Source: Brasenia schreberi (taxonomy: Eukaryota > Streptophyta > Magnoliopsida > Nymphaeales > Cabombaceae). From it: 64,000 bases of DNA. The notes under the pieces were generated by a model. That model saw nothing but the letters and a program-made list of their open reading frames with translations, was not told where the DNA came from and made no database searches. Location: assembly GCA_036023115.1 (NCBI GenBank), contig JAYKKT010000091.1, positions 29,764,001-29,828,000 of the forward strand. The letters are read 5' to 3'. The position numbers and the translations under genes were made by a program. How positions within the stretch are numbered: the stretch's first letter is position 1; the number at the start of each line of letters is the position of its first letter. Shown in pieces: positions 12,116-24,670 of the stretch.

Positions 12116-12840
12116 CATTCAAATTGTTCGTTCTGGATACAAATCAACGATGATCTTCACTTATATTTCATTTTTGTTGGTTGAGTAAGCATTCAATGAA
12201 AACATCGACCAGAGGAAACATTCCAAAGAGAACATTTGAATGAGCGTTCTACCAGGACATGCTCAAAAGAAGGAAAAGCATGAACTGTTACTGTGGAGGA
12301 GAGTTCAGAACTAAGTGAATTTGGAATCACAGTTCAGGACATGAGGACAACTGAACCCAGTTCGGTGCGTTAGATCTTAAAAGGGAGTCCCTTGTTAATT
12401 GTCGAAATAGACCCTCAAACATGTAAGTCAGTACTTTTCCTAATACAAAATATAATATGTTCAAAGTAGAACGAATTTCTGCTTACAAAATTTCCATTCC
12501 TATATTTACCATACTGCACTTACTGTAGAAAGCTTGGCTTTGATTTTGGTACAGTTCACATTGTGCAAAACCTACTCTCATAGGAGGAAATTCGTAACTT
12601 CTCACAGCCAAACTTGAAAAGAAAGCTTTAGCCCTTAAGGAACGAAGCTTGATCAATCTCAGCACATCTGTGACCTTAGTGTATAGTGGAAGAGGGGAGG
12701 AGATCCACAAGACAGAATAAGGAGTCATAATGAGGACATAACTATCATATGGAGTTCTCGACAGTAACAGCTCAAAGGGACGGCATGTTGTTATCTGGGA
12801 GTCCCTCCAGTTCTGAAAGAAGAAATATACTCTACTAATG

Positions 12841-14184
12841 TAAGGGATCACCCTTGCATGGCCGGTCCCAAGCCCGAATAAAAGAGGAGGGTGGTGTTAG
12901 GTTTCCGACAGTCACCATAAAACTTTGTCAGAATTTTATACCATGGATTATACAAATTATGAGTATTGCTATGGGGCTTTCAACGCCTAGCAATGCGCTG
13001 CATAGACCAAATGCAGTGAGTTAAAAGTAAGCAAGGACCATTACATTTTCGCTCGAATATAGTGAATCAATTGTAGAGAAGGATCCCACATCATGGACGG
13101 GTGTGGGTAAAGAAGTTAGTTCCACTATATTGTAGTGAATAAATTATAAAGAGGGTCTTCGCATTTTCAATATGAACGGATGCGGGGGGCGGGAGGGGGA
13201 AGGAAGCTAGTCCTACATAATAAGATTCGTATTGGTTCTTAGAATATCGGAACATTGTCCGACAAGCTAATGGAGGTGGTAGATACTATGATTCGAAGAA
13301 AAATTCATATTCTATGTTTATAAAAGACAAAGTGGGTTGGAGAAAAAGCAAAGGAGATTGAGAATACATGTTTTAAATTATAACACTCAGATAAGGAAAA
13401 AGCTCGAAACGGAGTTGGTATTATCATAAATAGATATTTAAAGGATAGTGTAGTAGACATACAACGATATGGTGACCGAATCATGACGTTGAAATTAGTA
13501 TTAGGAGCAGAGGTTTTGAATATAGTTTGTACTTACGCACCCCAAGTAAGAGTAGAAGATAGTATAAAGACGGATTTTTAGGAAGAGTTTAAAAGGATTC
13601 CACAAAGGAAGATGATTTGTTTAGGAGGAGACTTAAATGGACATATCTGTAAAGACAGAATATCAAGGTATTTATGGAAACTTTGGTTTTGGGGATATAA
13701 ATGAGGAAGGTAGGGAGTTTTTAAATTTTGCTATGACATTTGATCTCTTTATATATGAGGAAGGTAGGATGATTTATAAGCTGACCCCGGCTAGTATGGG
13801 AAAAGGCTTAGTTGTTGTATTTGATCTCTTTATAGTCAATACAATCTTCAAAACACGAGATGAACATTTAATTACTTATAAGAATGCCTTATCACAAACA
13901 CAAATTGATTATTTTATTTGTAGAAAAAAAGATAGAGCGTGTTGTAAAGATTGCAAGGTAATTCCTAGAGAAAGCTTAACCACCCAACATCGACTTTTAG
14001 TTATGGATTTATAAGTAAACAAATGGACAAAGAAGAAAAGAGTGCATCGATCTATTCAGACTAAATGGTGGAACGAGAAAAAAAGTATATTTAAACAGAA
14101 AGTCTTTCAAGGAGATTCTTGGAATTATGTTGGTACACCTTGTGATATGTGGAACAATATGGCTATATATATTAGGAAAGTGAC
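12841..14184 (+). mobile_element. RTE LINE copy R4, 5' half
   Basis: Starts with the family leader 'taagggatcaccc' and runs through the endonuclease domain, with [17 protein letters not shown] and [11 protein letters not shown], up to 'attaggaaagtg'. It stops there at a copia LTR and resumes at 24671. Numerous stops make it a relic. The two halves together would form a complete element of about 3.3 kb. Confidence 0.88.
13754..13818 (+). mobile_element. 65-bp RTE tail insertion inside R4
   Basis: A short piece ending 'gtatgggaaaaggcttag' plus (GTT)2, flanked by a perfect 16-bp duplication ATTTGATCTCTTTATA (13738-13753 and 13819-13834). It sits in the endonuclease frame and adds 81 bases with the duplication, so the frame stays open (MGKGLVVV within the protein). 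Confidence 0.88.
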
Positions 14185-14658
14185 TGTGCATAAAATAAAT
14201 TTACAGAAACTGAAATTGCAGAATAAACAAACTCAATAAGATGGCTCAGGTGCAGTCGGCAGTCTGAGTGTTACGGCCACCTTCTGCACTTTCTTATTTC
14301 TTTTCTCCAAAAGATTACAGCTGATAGGGTTTTCTGTTGTAATTCAGAGAAGCATTGCTTGAAATTAAACACACAAAATAAGAGACTAATATTAAAGAGG
14401 AAAAATGAGGGATGGAAGAAAGGGGCGGACCTCCAATGGAGGCCACCCCCCCTCTTCTCCACTCTCTCTTACAACACAACCTCAAGATCTAATACAATCT
14501 ACCAGCCCTTATATAGGGAGCCGTAAAATGGAATTTGACCAAAACACCCCTAGTACCAAAAAATTACCAAAATGCCCCTAAAGTTTCGGGCGAGTACAAT
14601 AATACCTAAAAAACATAAAACTAACACAAGGAGCACTAGATAAGCATATTCTTCAACA
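14185..14658 (-). mobile_element. Copia-type LTR (3' LTR of element M)
   Basis: On the minus strand it starts TGTTGAAGAATATGC, has a TATA box in 'ccctatataaggg' and ends TTTATGCACA. A purine tract (AAAGGGTGAAAA) directly precedes it, so it is a 3' LTR. Its outer end abuts the split RTE copy R4: GTGAC at 14180-14184 and GTGGC at 24671-24675 form the expected 5-bp duplication. Confidence 0.82.
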
Positions 14659-14676
14659 TTTTCACCCTTTAAATAT

Positions 14677-17600
14677 GAGAAACTGGTTCTGTTTTCATAG
14701 AATTGTTTTCTGATTTTTTGGATAGTTTCTGAACCTCCAAAAATTCTCACAATTTTATAGAGAGTTAGATGTGGAGATTCGTAAACTATTTTTATTTTTA
14801 TTTTAAGTGTTGTAAATGTGTACAATTAAATCTAAGAATGTCCCTTACTTTGGTATTCGGGACAGATCTGTAACAGAGACACAAAGACTTAGAAAAGCGA
14901 TTATCTCATCACTGAGATCTCCGATTTCTATGAAATTAGTCTCGTTGAAAAGCTATGAATCTCAACTTTTCAATGAGACCATTTTTAATCGAAATGATTC
15001 ACTGCAAACAAAGTTATGGAATTGTGATGCAACCTCTGTCGTAGGACGTGCAGGTTTTACATACTTTGTTACAATTTCATTCGGTTTTCTCCGATTTTAT
15101 TTACGGTTTTCCACAATTCTAAAATTCTTGAAAATTTTATTGATAATGGGTCTGTATGTAGATTAGTTGTGCAAAATTACAACGCATTCAGAGCAGGAAG
15201 TAAGGAAATAAAAATCATTCATCGGATATATAAAGAGTCCAAAAATAGAGTTTCAATTTCTACAAGATACATGAATGCATTTCGTCTGAATTAAAAGATA
15301 ATCTACAACAATTAAAATATAAAGAACTAAAGAAAATAAAGAAAATTATTATTATAACATACATAAGCATAGAGGGGATTTGCAGATATAAGATCTTACA
15401 ATATATATTGGGATAGAAGAAACGGAAAATCAAACACATAGAATGCGTCAACAAATTAGACATCATAACCCCTTAATTATTACATCAAAGATGGAGATAT
15501 AAGCTCCTTAATTACAACCCACATCAAATTGAATAAAAGAGGAGAAGAAAGTATTCAAAAGAGAAGGCAAGAAGGGACCTGAGTCTTGGAAGAAACCTTC
15601 GATGGCCGACGACTTGGGGAAGATGGGCAGCGCCTCGTCTTTCTTCTTCCTCTCCCTCTCTTGTTGCAGGGATTTCCCTCTCTTGGATGCTCAAACCAAA
15701 CCCCCAAGACCCCTATTTATAGTTTTCAAGAGGGGCCTTCCATGGGTAGGAACTTGGTGCTTCAATACAACAACAACAACAACTAAGCCTTTTCCCATAC
15801 TAGATGGGGTCGGCTACATGGATTCTTTGTTTCCACAGATCCCCATCGTGTGCCATGTTAGCACTTAACTCACAATAAGCTAGATCATTCTTTATTGTTT
15901 CTTTCCAACAATTTTTTGGTCGACCTCTACCTCTTTTAATACTTTCCAAATTTAGTTTTTCATACCTTTTTAAAGTTTCTTCTTTTGATCTTCTTTCTAT
16001 ATTTCCAAACCATCTTACACGATATTCTCTCATTTTATCCTCTATTGGTGTCACTCCTAATTTGTTTCTAATAACCTCATTATGTATACGGTCTTTTCTT
16101 GCATGACCACTCATCCATCTCAACATCTTCATTTCTGTCACAGACATCTTTTGTACATGTTGATGATTAACTGCCCAACACTCAGAACCATAAAACATGG
16201 CAGGCCTAATTGCTGCTCTATAATATTTACCTTTTAACTTTAATGGTATCTTCTTATCACAAAGAATACCGGATGCTCCTCTCCATTTTACCCAACCAAC
16301 ATTAATTCTATGTGTAACATCTCCATCAATTCTTCCATCACTCTAAAAAATTGACCCTAGGTATTTAAAACTTTCGTTTTAGGGGATGCAACGTGTGCCA
16401 ATTTTAATTTCTATGTCCTCTGAGGTAACCAAATCATCAAACTTACATTCCATATATTCTGTCTTTGTTCTACTAAGTCAGAGGCCTTTGTTTTCTAATG
16501 TTTCTCTCCATAGTTCCAATTTTCTATTAACTTTTTCCTTAGACTCCTCCACTAATACAATGTCATCTGCAAATAACATACACAAAGGTACTTCATCTTG
16601 AATATATTTTGTTAACTCATCCATCACCATTATAAATAAGTATGGACTTAAAGTTGATCCTTGATGTAACCCAATATTAACTTCAAAGAAGTCTGTCGTT
16701 CCTTCACGAGTCCTCACACATGTTTTTGCACTATCATACATGTCTCTTATAAGGTTAATATATGTCAATGGGATACCTCTTTTTTGTAAAGTTCTCCAAA
16801 GAACCTCCCTCGGTACCCTATCATAAGTTTTTTCTAGATCAATAAATATCATGTGAAGGTCTTTCTTTTTTGCTCTAAAATGTTCCATAAGACATCTCAA
16901 AAGGTGAATCGCTTCAACAATAGATCTGCCTGGCATGAATCCAAATTGGTTCTCTATTGTATTTGATACTTGTCTTAACCTACGTTCGATAATTCTTTCC
17001 CATAATTTCATAGTATGGCTCATTAACTTGATACCTCGATAATTCGCATAATTTTTAATGTCTCCCTTGTTCTTATATATGGGTATAAGTGTACTTGCTC
17101 TCCATTCCTCGGGCATCTTTTGGTTTTTCCATATTTCATTAAATAGTCTTATGAGCCAAGTGATTCCTATTTTTCTTAGTATTTTCCAAACTTCTATAGG
17201 AATATTGTCCGATCCTACCGATTTACCACCCTTTATACGTTTAAGAGCCTCTTTGACTTTGTTATTTTGAATACATCAATAGAAATTATGGTTTATATAC
17301 TTTTTTTATTTCGCTAACTCTCCTAAGCTAATATTAACATCTTTATTTTTATTAAAAAGATTATAAAAATAAATTTTCCATCTATTTCTTATATCATTAT
17401 TTGTTACTAGAATTTTTTCATCTTCATCTTTAATGCATCTAACATAATTAAGATCTTTAGTTTTCTTATCTCTAGCCCTAGCTATCCTAAAAATATCTCT
17501 TTCACCCTCTTTTGAGTTGAGTTTTTTTTTATATAAATCCTCTTAGATTTTAGCTTTTGCTTCACTGACGGCCTTTTTCGCTTTCTTCTTTGCTTTCTTA

Positions 17601-19160
17601 TAAGTCTCTAAAGTTTCACTAGTTTTCTTAGCATAATGTAATTTGTAACATGCCCTCTTTGCCTTGATTTTGTTTTGCACTACTTCACTCCACCACCAAG
17701 CTTCTTTTTGTGCCGGTACACCTCCCTTAGATACCCCTAACACATCTTTCGCCACTTTCCTAATATGTATAGCCATATTGTTCCACATATCACAGGGTGT
17801 ACCAACATAATTCCAAACATCTCCTTGAAGGACTTTCTGTTTAAATATATCTTCTTTCTCGCTTTTGAGGTTCCACCATTTAGTCCAAATAGCTCGATGC
17901 ACTCTTTTCTTCTTTGTCCATTTTTTTATTTGTAAATCCATAACTAAAAGTCGATGTTGGGTGGTTAAGCTTTCTCCTGAAATTACCTTGCAATCTTTAC
18001 AACACGCTCTATCTTTTTTTTCTACAAATAAAGTAATCAATTTGTGTTTGTGATAAGCCACTCTTATAAGTAATTAAATGTTCATCGCATTTTTTGAAGA
18101 TTGTATTGATTATAAAGAGATCAAATGCCATAGCAAAATTTAAAATCTCCCTACCTTCCTCATTTATATCCCCAAAACCAAACAATGCAAGACCAAATTT
18201 GGGTTTGATCCAAATAAAATTTATGGACTAGTGGTTGCACATGGGGTACATAGTGGTCCCCTCTTGACCCATGTGGAGTCTTGATGCAGCCCTAAGTGCA
18301 GTCCGCCCAAGCTTGGTGCAGTTTGGTGGCTCGCCCTTAGCTAGGAGTGAACTTGATGCAACTGGGGTCTAGGTGCAACCTTGGTCTTTGTCCAATGCAT
18401 GGGTGTGGGCTTTGACTTAGCCCACTAGGCAATTGTATTGGCCTTGCTTTAACCCTTTTTGACTTTATCTAGCCCATGACTTGATTTGGTCCTTGGCCTT
18501 GATTGACTTTTTGGCGTAGCTCGCCACTCATTGCAACCGAGCTTGGTGTGGTCATCCTCTTTGGTGCAGCCCTTGGTTGGTTTTCTTACAACCTTTGGCT
18601 CCCTTTGACTAAGCTAAGTCCTTTGATGCAACCTGCTTCCTAGCTTGGCAAGTCATATGGCTTGACTCATCTTTGATTTGACTTGATCAAGGCTTGCTTC
18701 GTGGCCTTGGTTTGTCTGCTTCGGCCCAATAGTCTTGGCTTGTTCGAACTTTGCTTTCCTTATAGTTAAGCTCGTTCCTACTTTAATTTGGTTGGATTTT
18801 GCAAGCACCTTTGATTTGATTTGAATTTGATTGATTTGGGCTTGACCGATTTGGGCTAGCTGCATGTGTCACCCAATTTGACTTGATTTGATATGCTTGC
18901 TCTTGATCTCATCCTTGTCTTTTCCTAGAAATTTCGTCCCGTGCTAATTTGGGCTTTGTTATATCTTTGGGTAGATCAACATTCCCTTTTGAATTTCAAA
19001 ATTTGATTTTTGGCAATCCCGGGTTTTAAAGAATATTTTCCTAAAACATTCATTTTGAAAATGATGTTTGAAACTTTATGAAATTTGGGAGACATATTCA
19101 TGGATTTTCAAACTATATCCTGATGTATTTGAAAAGTATTTTAGGGTGTTTAGAGATGCC
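14677..19160 (-). mobile_element. Gypsy-like long LTR region, copy 2 (interrupted by R5)
   Basis: Homologous in reverse orientation to 5851-9060: the shared block at 14810-15010 and a TATA-like 'ctataaataggg' (complement near 15713). On the minus strand the start near 19155 reads TCTAAACACCC, like the TGTAAACACCC of copy 1. Between 18187 and 19200 the sequence is a low-complexity TTGACTTG/GGCTTG-type stretch. No coding region. Confidence 0.5.
15767..18186 (-). mobile_element. RTE LINE copy R5, 5'-truncated, inverted
   Basis: Begins (plus strand) with (ACA)n and the complement of the 3' end, and runs to the endonuclease domain near 18186. Three long frames remain: endonuclease C-terminus/linker 17543-18061, RT 16478-17116 with [19 protein letters not shown] and an intact LFADDIVLVEE active site, and the C-terminal region 15800-16198. 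Frameshifts near 16450 and 17270 separate them. Its orientation matches CPSF100 transcription. Confidence 0.9.
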
Positions 19161-19219
19161 ACTTTTTGGCATTAATCCAAATTTATTTAGATAATGACAA
19201 AAAAGAAAACTCCGCCCAT

Positions 19220-22200
19220 GTAAGGGATCACCCTTGTATTGCTGGTCCCAAGCCCGGATAAAGGAAGAGGGTTGTGTTAGGCTTCTGACAGCCAGCGTAA
19301 AACTTCGTCGGATTTTTATAACATGAATTACAAAAATTATGAGCATTGCTTTGGGGCGTCCCCGCCTAGCGACGTGCTGCAGAGCCCGAATGCAGTAATA
19401 AGTAAGCAAGGGCCACTACATTTTCGCCCGAATGTAGTGAATCAATTGCAGAGAGGGTTCTCACATCATGGATGGGTGTGGGTAAAGAAGTTAGTCTCGC
19501 TACATTGCCGCCCGAATGTAGTGAAAAATTTTCAAAGAGGATCTTCGCATTTTGATTATGAACGGATGCGGAGTGTAAGGAAGCTAATCCTAGATAATAA
19601 GATTCGTATTGGTTTTTGAAATATCGGAACACTATATGGTAAGCTAATGGAGGTGGTAGATAATATGATTCGGAGAAAGATTCATATTCTATGTTTACGA
19701 GACAAAATGGGTTGGAGAAAAAGCAAAGGAAAGGTTTTAAATTATGGTACTCTGATAAAGAAAAGGCTCGAAACGGAGTTGGTATTATCATAAATAAAGA
19801 TTTAAAGGATAGTGTAGTAGACATACAACGATATGGTGACCGAAACATGACGTTGAAATTAGTGTTAGGAGTAGAGGTTTTGAATATAGTTTGAGCTTAC
19901 GCACCCCAAGTAGGACTAGAAGATAGTATAAAGACAACTTTTTGGGAAGAGTTAGATAAGGTGTTTCAAAAGATTTCACAAAGGGAGATGATTTGTTTAG
20001 GAGGAGACTTAAATGGACATGTCGGTAAAGAGGCATTAGGATATCAAGGGATTCATGGAACTTTGGTTTTGGGGATATAAATGAGGAAGGTAGGGAGATT
20101 TTAAATTTTGCTATAGCATTTGATCTCTTTATAGTCAATACAATCTTCAAAAAATGAGATGAATATTTAATTACTTATAAGAGTGGCTTATCACAAACAC
20201 AAATTGATTACTTTATTTGTAGAAAAAAAGATAGAGCATGTTGTAAAGATTGCAAGGTAATTCCAGGAGAAAGCTTAACCACCCAACATCGACTTTTAGT
20301 TATGGATTTACAAATAAAAAAATGGACAAGGAAGAAAAGAGTGCATCGAGCTATTCAGACTAAATGGTGGAACCTCAAAAGCGAGAAAGAAGATATATTT
20401 AAACAGAAAGTCTTTCAAGGAGATATTTCGAATTATGTTGGCACACCCTATGATATGTGGAACAATATGGCTATACATATTAGGAAAGTGGCGAAAGATG
20501 TGTTAGGGGTATCTAAGGGAGGTGTACCGGCACAAAAAGAAGCTTGGTGGTGGAGTGAAGTAGTACAAAATAAAATCAAGGCAAAGAGGGCATGTTACAA
20601 ATTATATTATGCTAAGAAAGCTAGTGAAACTTTAGAAGCTTATAAGAAAGCAAAGAAGGAAGCGAAAAAGGCCGTTAGTAAAGCAAAAGCTAAGATTTGG
20701 GAGGACTTATATAAAAAACTCAACTCAAAAGAGGGTGAAAGAGATATTTTTAGGATAGCTAGGGCTAGAGATAAGAAAACTAAAGATCTTAATTATGTTA
20801 GATGCATAAAAGACGAGGATGAAAAAATTCTAGTGGCAAATGATGATATAAGAAATAGATGAAAAAACTATTTTTATAATCTTTTTAATGAAAATAAAGA
20901 TGTTAGTATTAACTTAGGAGAGTTAGCCAAATCAGAAAAGTATATAAACCATAATTTCTACCGATGTATTCAAAAGAATGAAGTCAAAGAGGCTCTTAAA
21001 CATATGAAGGGTGGTAAATCAGTAGGACCATATAATATTCCTATAGAAGTTTGGAAAATACTAGGAGAAATAGGAATCACTTGACTCACAAGACTATTTA
21101 ATGAAATATGGAAAAACCAAAAGATGCCCGAGGAATGGAGAGCAAGTACACTTATACCCATATATAAGAACAAGGGAGACATTCAAAATTATACGAATTA
21201 TCGAGGTATCAAGTTAATGAGCCATACTATGAAATTATGAGAAAGAATTATCGAACGTAGGTTAAGACAAGTATCAAATACAACAGAGAACCAATTTGGA
21301 TTCATGCCAGGCATATCTATTGTTGAAGCGATTCACCTTTTGAGAAGTCTTATGTAAGATTTTAGAGCAAAAAAGAAAGACCTTCACATGATATTTATTG
21401 ATCTAGAAAAAGCTTATGATAGGGTACCGAGGGAGGTTCTTTGGAGAACTTTACAAAAAAGAGGTATCCCATTGACATATATTAACCTTATAAGAGACAT
21501 GTATGATAGTGCAAAAACATGTGTGAGGACTCGTGAAGGAACGACAGACTTCTTTGAAGTTAATATTGGGTTACATCAAGGATCAACTTTAAGTCCATAC
21601 TTATTTATAATGGTGATGGATGAGTTAACAAAACATATTCAAGATGAAGTACCTTGGTGTATGTTATTTGCATATGACATTGTATTAGTGGAGGAGTCTA
21701 AGGAAAAAGTTAATAGAAAATTGGAACTATGGAGAGAAACATTAGAAAGCAAAGGCCTCCGACTTAGTAGAACAAAGACAGAATATATGGAATGTAAGTT
21801 TGATCATTTGGTTACTTCAGAGGACATAGAAATTAAAATTGGCACACATTGCATTCCCCAAAAGGAAAGTTTTAAATACCTAGGGTCAATTTTTGAGAGT
21901 GATGGAAGAATTGATGGAGATGTTACACATAGAATTAATGTTGGTTGGGTAAAATGGAGAGGAGCATCCGGTATTCTTTGTGATAAGAAGATACCATTAA
22001 AATTAAAAGGTAAATATTATAGAGCAGCAATTAGGCCTGCCATGTTTTATGATTCTGAGAGTTGGGCAGTTAATCATCAACATGTACAAAAGATGTCTGT
22101 GACAGAAATGAAGATGTTGAGATGGATGAGTGGTCATACAAGAAAAGACCGTATACATAATGAGGTTATTAGAAACAAATTAGGAGTGGCACCAATAGAG

Positions 22201-22480
22201 GATAAAATGAGAGAATATCGTTTAAGATGGTTTGGACATATAGAAAGAAGATCAAAAGAAGAACCTGTAAGAAGGTTAGAAAAACTAAATTTGAAAAGTA
22301 TTAAAAGAGGTAGAGGACGACCACAAAAGTGTTGGAAAGAAACAATAAAGAATGATCTAGCTTATTGGGAGTTAACTGCTAACATGGCACACGATAGAGA
22401 TATGTGGAAACAAAGAATCCATGTAGCCGACCCCGTCTAGTATGGGAAAAGGCTTAGTTGTTGTTGTTGTTGTTGTTTGT
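19220..22480 (+). mobile_element. RTE LINE copy R6, full length
   Basis: About 3.26 kb from the leader 'taagggatcaccc' (19221) to (GTT)n (to about 22477), the normal size for this clade. Flanked by an imperfect duplication of about 24 bp ('aatggtaaaaaagaaaac' at the right, the same with two changes and a short insertion at the left). The endonuclease and RT are both present but the frame has several in-frame stops. Inserted in the gypsy-like non-coding DNA. Confidence 0.92.
19739..22440 (+). pseudogene. R6 endonuclease-reverse transcriptase pseudogene
   Basis: One polyprotein in the family: apurinic-type endonuclease, linker, RT, C-terminal region. Seen here: endonuclease motifs [23 protein letters not shown]; linker [22 protein letters not shown] palm [32 protein letters not shown]; active site [11 protein letters not shown] with Tyr in place of the first Asp of FADD (codon 21673-21675). 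Stops replace Cys and Arg codons in the endonuclease (near 19890 and 20150) and Trp codons at 20862 and 21084. The last 350 codons are open. It cannot encode an active enzyme. Confidence 0.9.
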
Positions 22481-23035
22481 AATGGTAAAAAAGAAAACAC
22501 CCATTTGATTTCCTTTCCAGATTTATCTTGAGAGTATGAATTTTCTCCTCATTCCATAACATCTATTTCCTTGGATTTGTTTTTGCGAAGGAGGGTTCTT
22601 AGCCAAAGGAGACTTAACAAGAAAATGCTTACTCCTAGGATGATCATGCATGGATGACCCCTTCATGGATGCATGTGTGCATGGAATGTGAGGTGAGTGA
22701 AGTGTGTGTTTAGAAACCCATACATGTGATTTGTGGGCTCGAGAAGAAACCTATGAAAGCCGGTTGCCCCAAGTAAGATGGTTCCCGTATTATTTCCTTT
22801 GATCATTTGGGTTTTCAAAATTTTCTTTTAAAAGGGAACTCCTTTTGGTTTTCATAAAAAAAGATTTCCAATTTCTTACATTTCCCCTCACTCGGGTTTT
22901 AATACCCACTACTTAGCCGGGGTTTTGTAGAAAATTTTGAATAGCATTTCGAAATTCAATTTCTCACACAACAAGGTCTAATTCTAAAAAAAAAATGAAA
23001 TCCAAATAAGTAGGTAATATTCCTACTCTAGGATT
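22481..23035. other. Non-coding remainder of LTR insertion
   Basis: No gene. AT-rich text with style similar to 18.9-19.2 kb, from which it was separated by R6; probably internal or LTR sequence of the gypsy-like element. Confidence 0.45.
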
Positions 23036-24384
23036 TCAATGGTAAACTTTTCTCCATTGGGATAAGTAGGTCCTATTCTTATCATCATAATTATGAAATC
23101 TTCCTCTTCTTCGACCTTTGCTTGAATCTCTTCCTCTTCTTCGACCTTTGCTTGAATCTCTTTCTCTCTGATAATTCATTTGACCTCTACTAGTAAATAC
23201 AAATTTCTCGTCTTGTATCTGTTCTCCTTTCTCTAAATTTTTTCGATCTTCCTCTCTTAATAAAAGAGAATAAACTGTTCCTAGAGATGACAATTCTTCC
23301 TTACTGAGAATATTCACCTTGTGGGTTCATATTCAGGTGAGATTCCTCAGAGTATCAAACACTTTTCGAATTTCACCATCTGTTGTTCTCTCTTTTGCAC
23401 AGTTGTTGCACTTGTTTTCTATGATATATCTTTATTCATTCCACAGTTCCCGTAGTTCTCCATAATATTCACTTACCGATCTTGTTCCTTGCTGGCATTT
23501 CTTGATTCTCTCAATTATCTCATACTCTTTAGCAATATTCCTTTGTCTGGAATACACTTCCCCAACTGCAGTCCAAGTTTCTACAACTGAAACCATATAC
23601 ATAAATGTTTTGCTAATGGAAGGATTCATCAATTGAATAAGTCAAGAACTTACCAAGGCATCATCCTTAGATCATTTATCAAAATCTACATTGTATCCAT
23701 CTGGTGGTGACTGATTTTGTTTCATAATCGATAGTTTTCCTCGAGAGCGTAGCATAAGTTCAATCGATCTTGCCCATTCACTATAATTTCTTCCTTCTAA
23801 TTGAATATTTGTAATTTGAAATGGTTCCAGTTTATGATCATTATCGTATGTGGTTGATTGCAGTTCCTTTTTCGTCTTTCTTTCCATAGGTTGAATATAT
23901 TGCATATGTTCAGGACAGAAATCACCAAGACATCGTCGAATATGTTGAATATGTTCTGGATAGAAATCAACAAGAAATCGTAATCAACAGTTTCTTCCCA
24001 AATTCGATTTGCTAGCCGATTAAGTTGCAGATTAAATCAATAAATGTAGAGATGCAGATTGTCCATCACCAACAATATCTATCACAAGATTAAATCAGCA
24101 GGACGATATTGATATTTCAACACAATGAAGGATGATGTCCAGATTGAATCAGAACGATGTTGATTATCTATCACCAACGATATCTATCACAAGATTAAAT
24201 CAACAAGATGATATTGATATTTTAATGAGATGCAGGATGATGCCCAGATCAAATGATGTCGATAACCAGATCAACGTAGATATTTCGACGAATCAGATGT
24301 TGTTTGTCTATAAACATTGGATCAACGCAAATATTTGAACGCCTTCACCAAATATGGATGTTCCTTTTAAGATAGCTCTGATAC
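23036..24384 (-). pseudogene. Copia element M gag remnant and primer-binding region
   Basis: Minus-strand pieces in order: the complement of a TGGTATCAGAGC primer-binding site near 24370; gag N-terminus with EGRNYSEWARSIELMLRSRG (23672-23905); middle with ETWTAVGEVYSRQRNIAKEY (23432-23632); a basic RDSSKGRRRGR stretch whose 30-base unit is tandemly duplicated (23036-23317). These are hallmarks of copia gag. Frames are broken and pol does not follow. Confidence 0.8.
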
Positions 24385-24387
24385 CAT

Positions 24388-24670
24388 GTGCATAAAATAA
24401 ATTTATAGAAACTGAAATTGTAGAATAAACAAACTAAATAAGATGGCTCAGGTGCAGTCGACAGTTGATAGGGTTTTCACCCTTTAAATATCAGCATTAC
24501 AAAATATTAATTTACCTAATTGCCATCAATGAGGCTTATTTAAATATACCTTTAAAAATGTACTTAAGTGATATAAAAGAGATAGAAATACTAGACAGAA
24601 ATATAAAAGTAGAATCAGGTTGTCCACTCTCATCGTTCAATGCAATCGACTCTCTCAAAAGCTCCAATAG
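24388..24670 (-). mobile_element. Damaged right LTR of element M
   Basis: The first 90 bases match the left LTR end (TGTGCATAAAATAAATTTA and onward), with an internal deletion. They then join 'ttttcaccctttaaatat', which in the left copy is the purine tract outside the LTR. The rest to 24670 is unmatched. This suggests recombination between element copies. Confidence 0.5.

Larger units (their letters stand above)
14185..24670 (-). mobile_element. Insertion splitting R4: copia element M plus later insertions
   Basis: R4 is interrupted at one point and continues on the far side with a 5-bp repeat, so everything between entered as one LTR insertion that later grew. Recognisable parts of M are the left LTR, gag (23036-23905), the primer-binding region near 24370 and a damaged right LTR. 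The RT, integrase and RNase H genes were not found; they may have been replaced by the gypsy-like and RTE insertions. The right end is poorly conserved, so the outer limit rests on the R4 junction. Confidence 0.65.

Noticed and set aside
12038..12153. Frames rich in Ser-Leu or Glu-Arg repeats
   Set aside because: They are translations of a CT/CA microsatellite.
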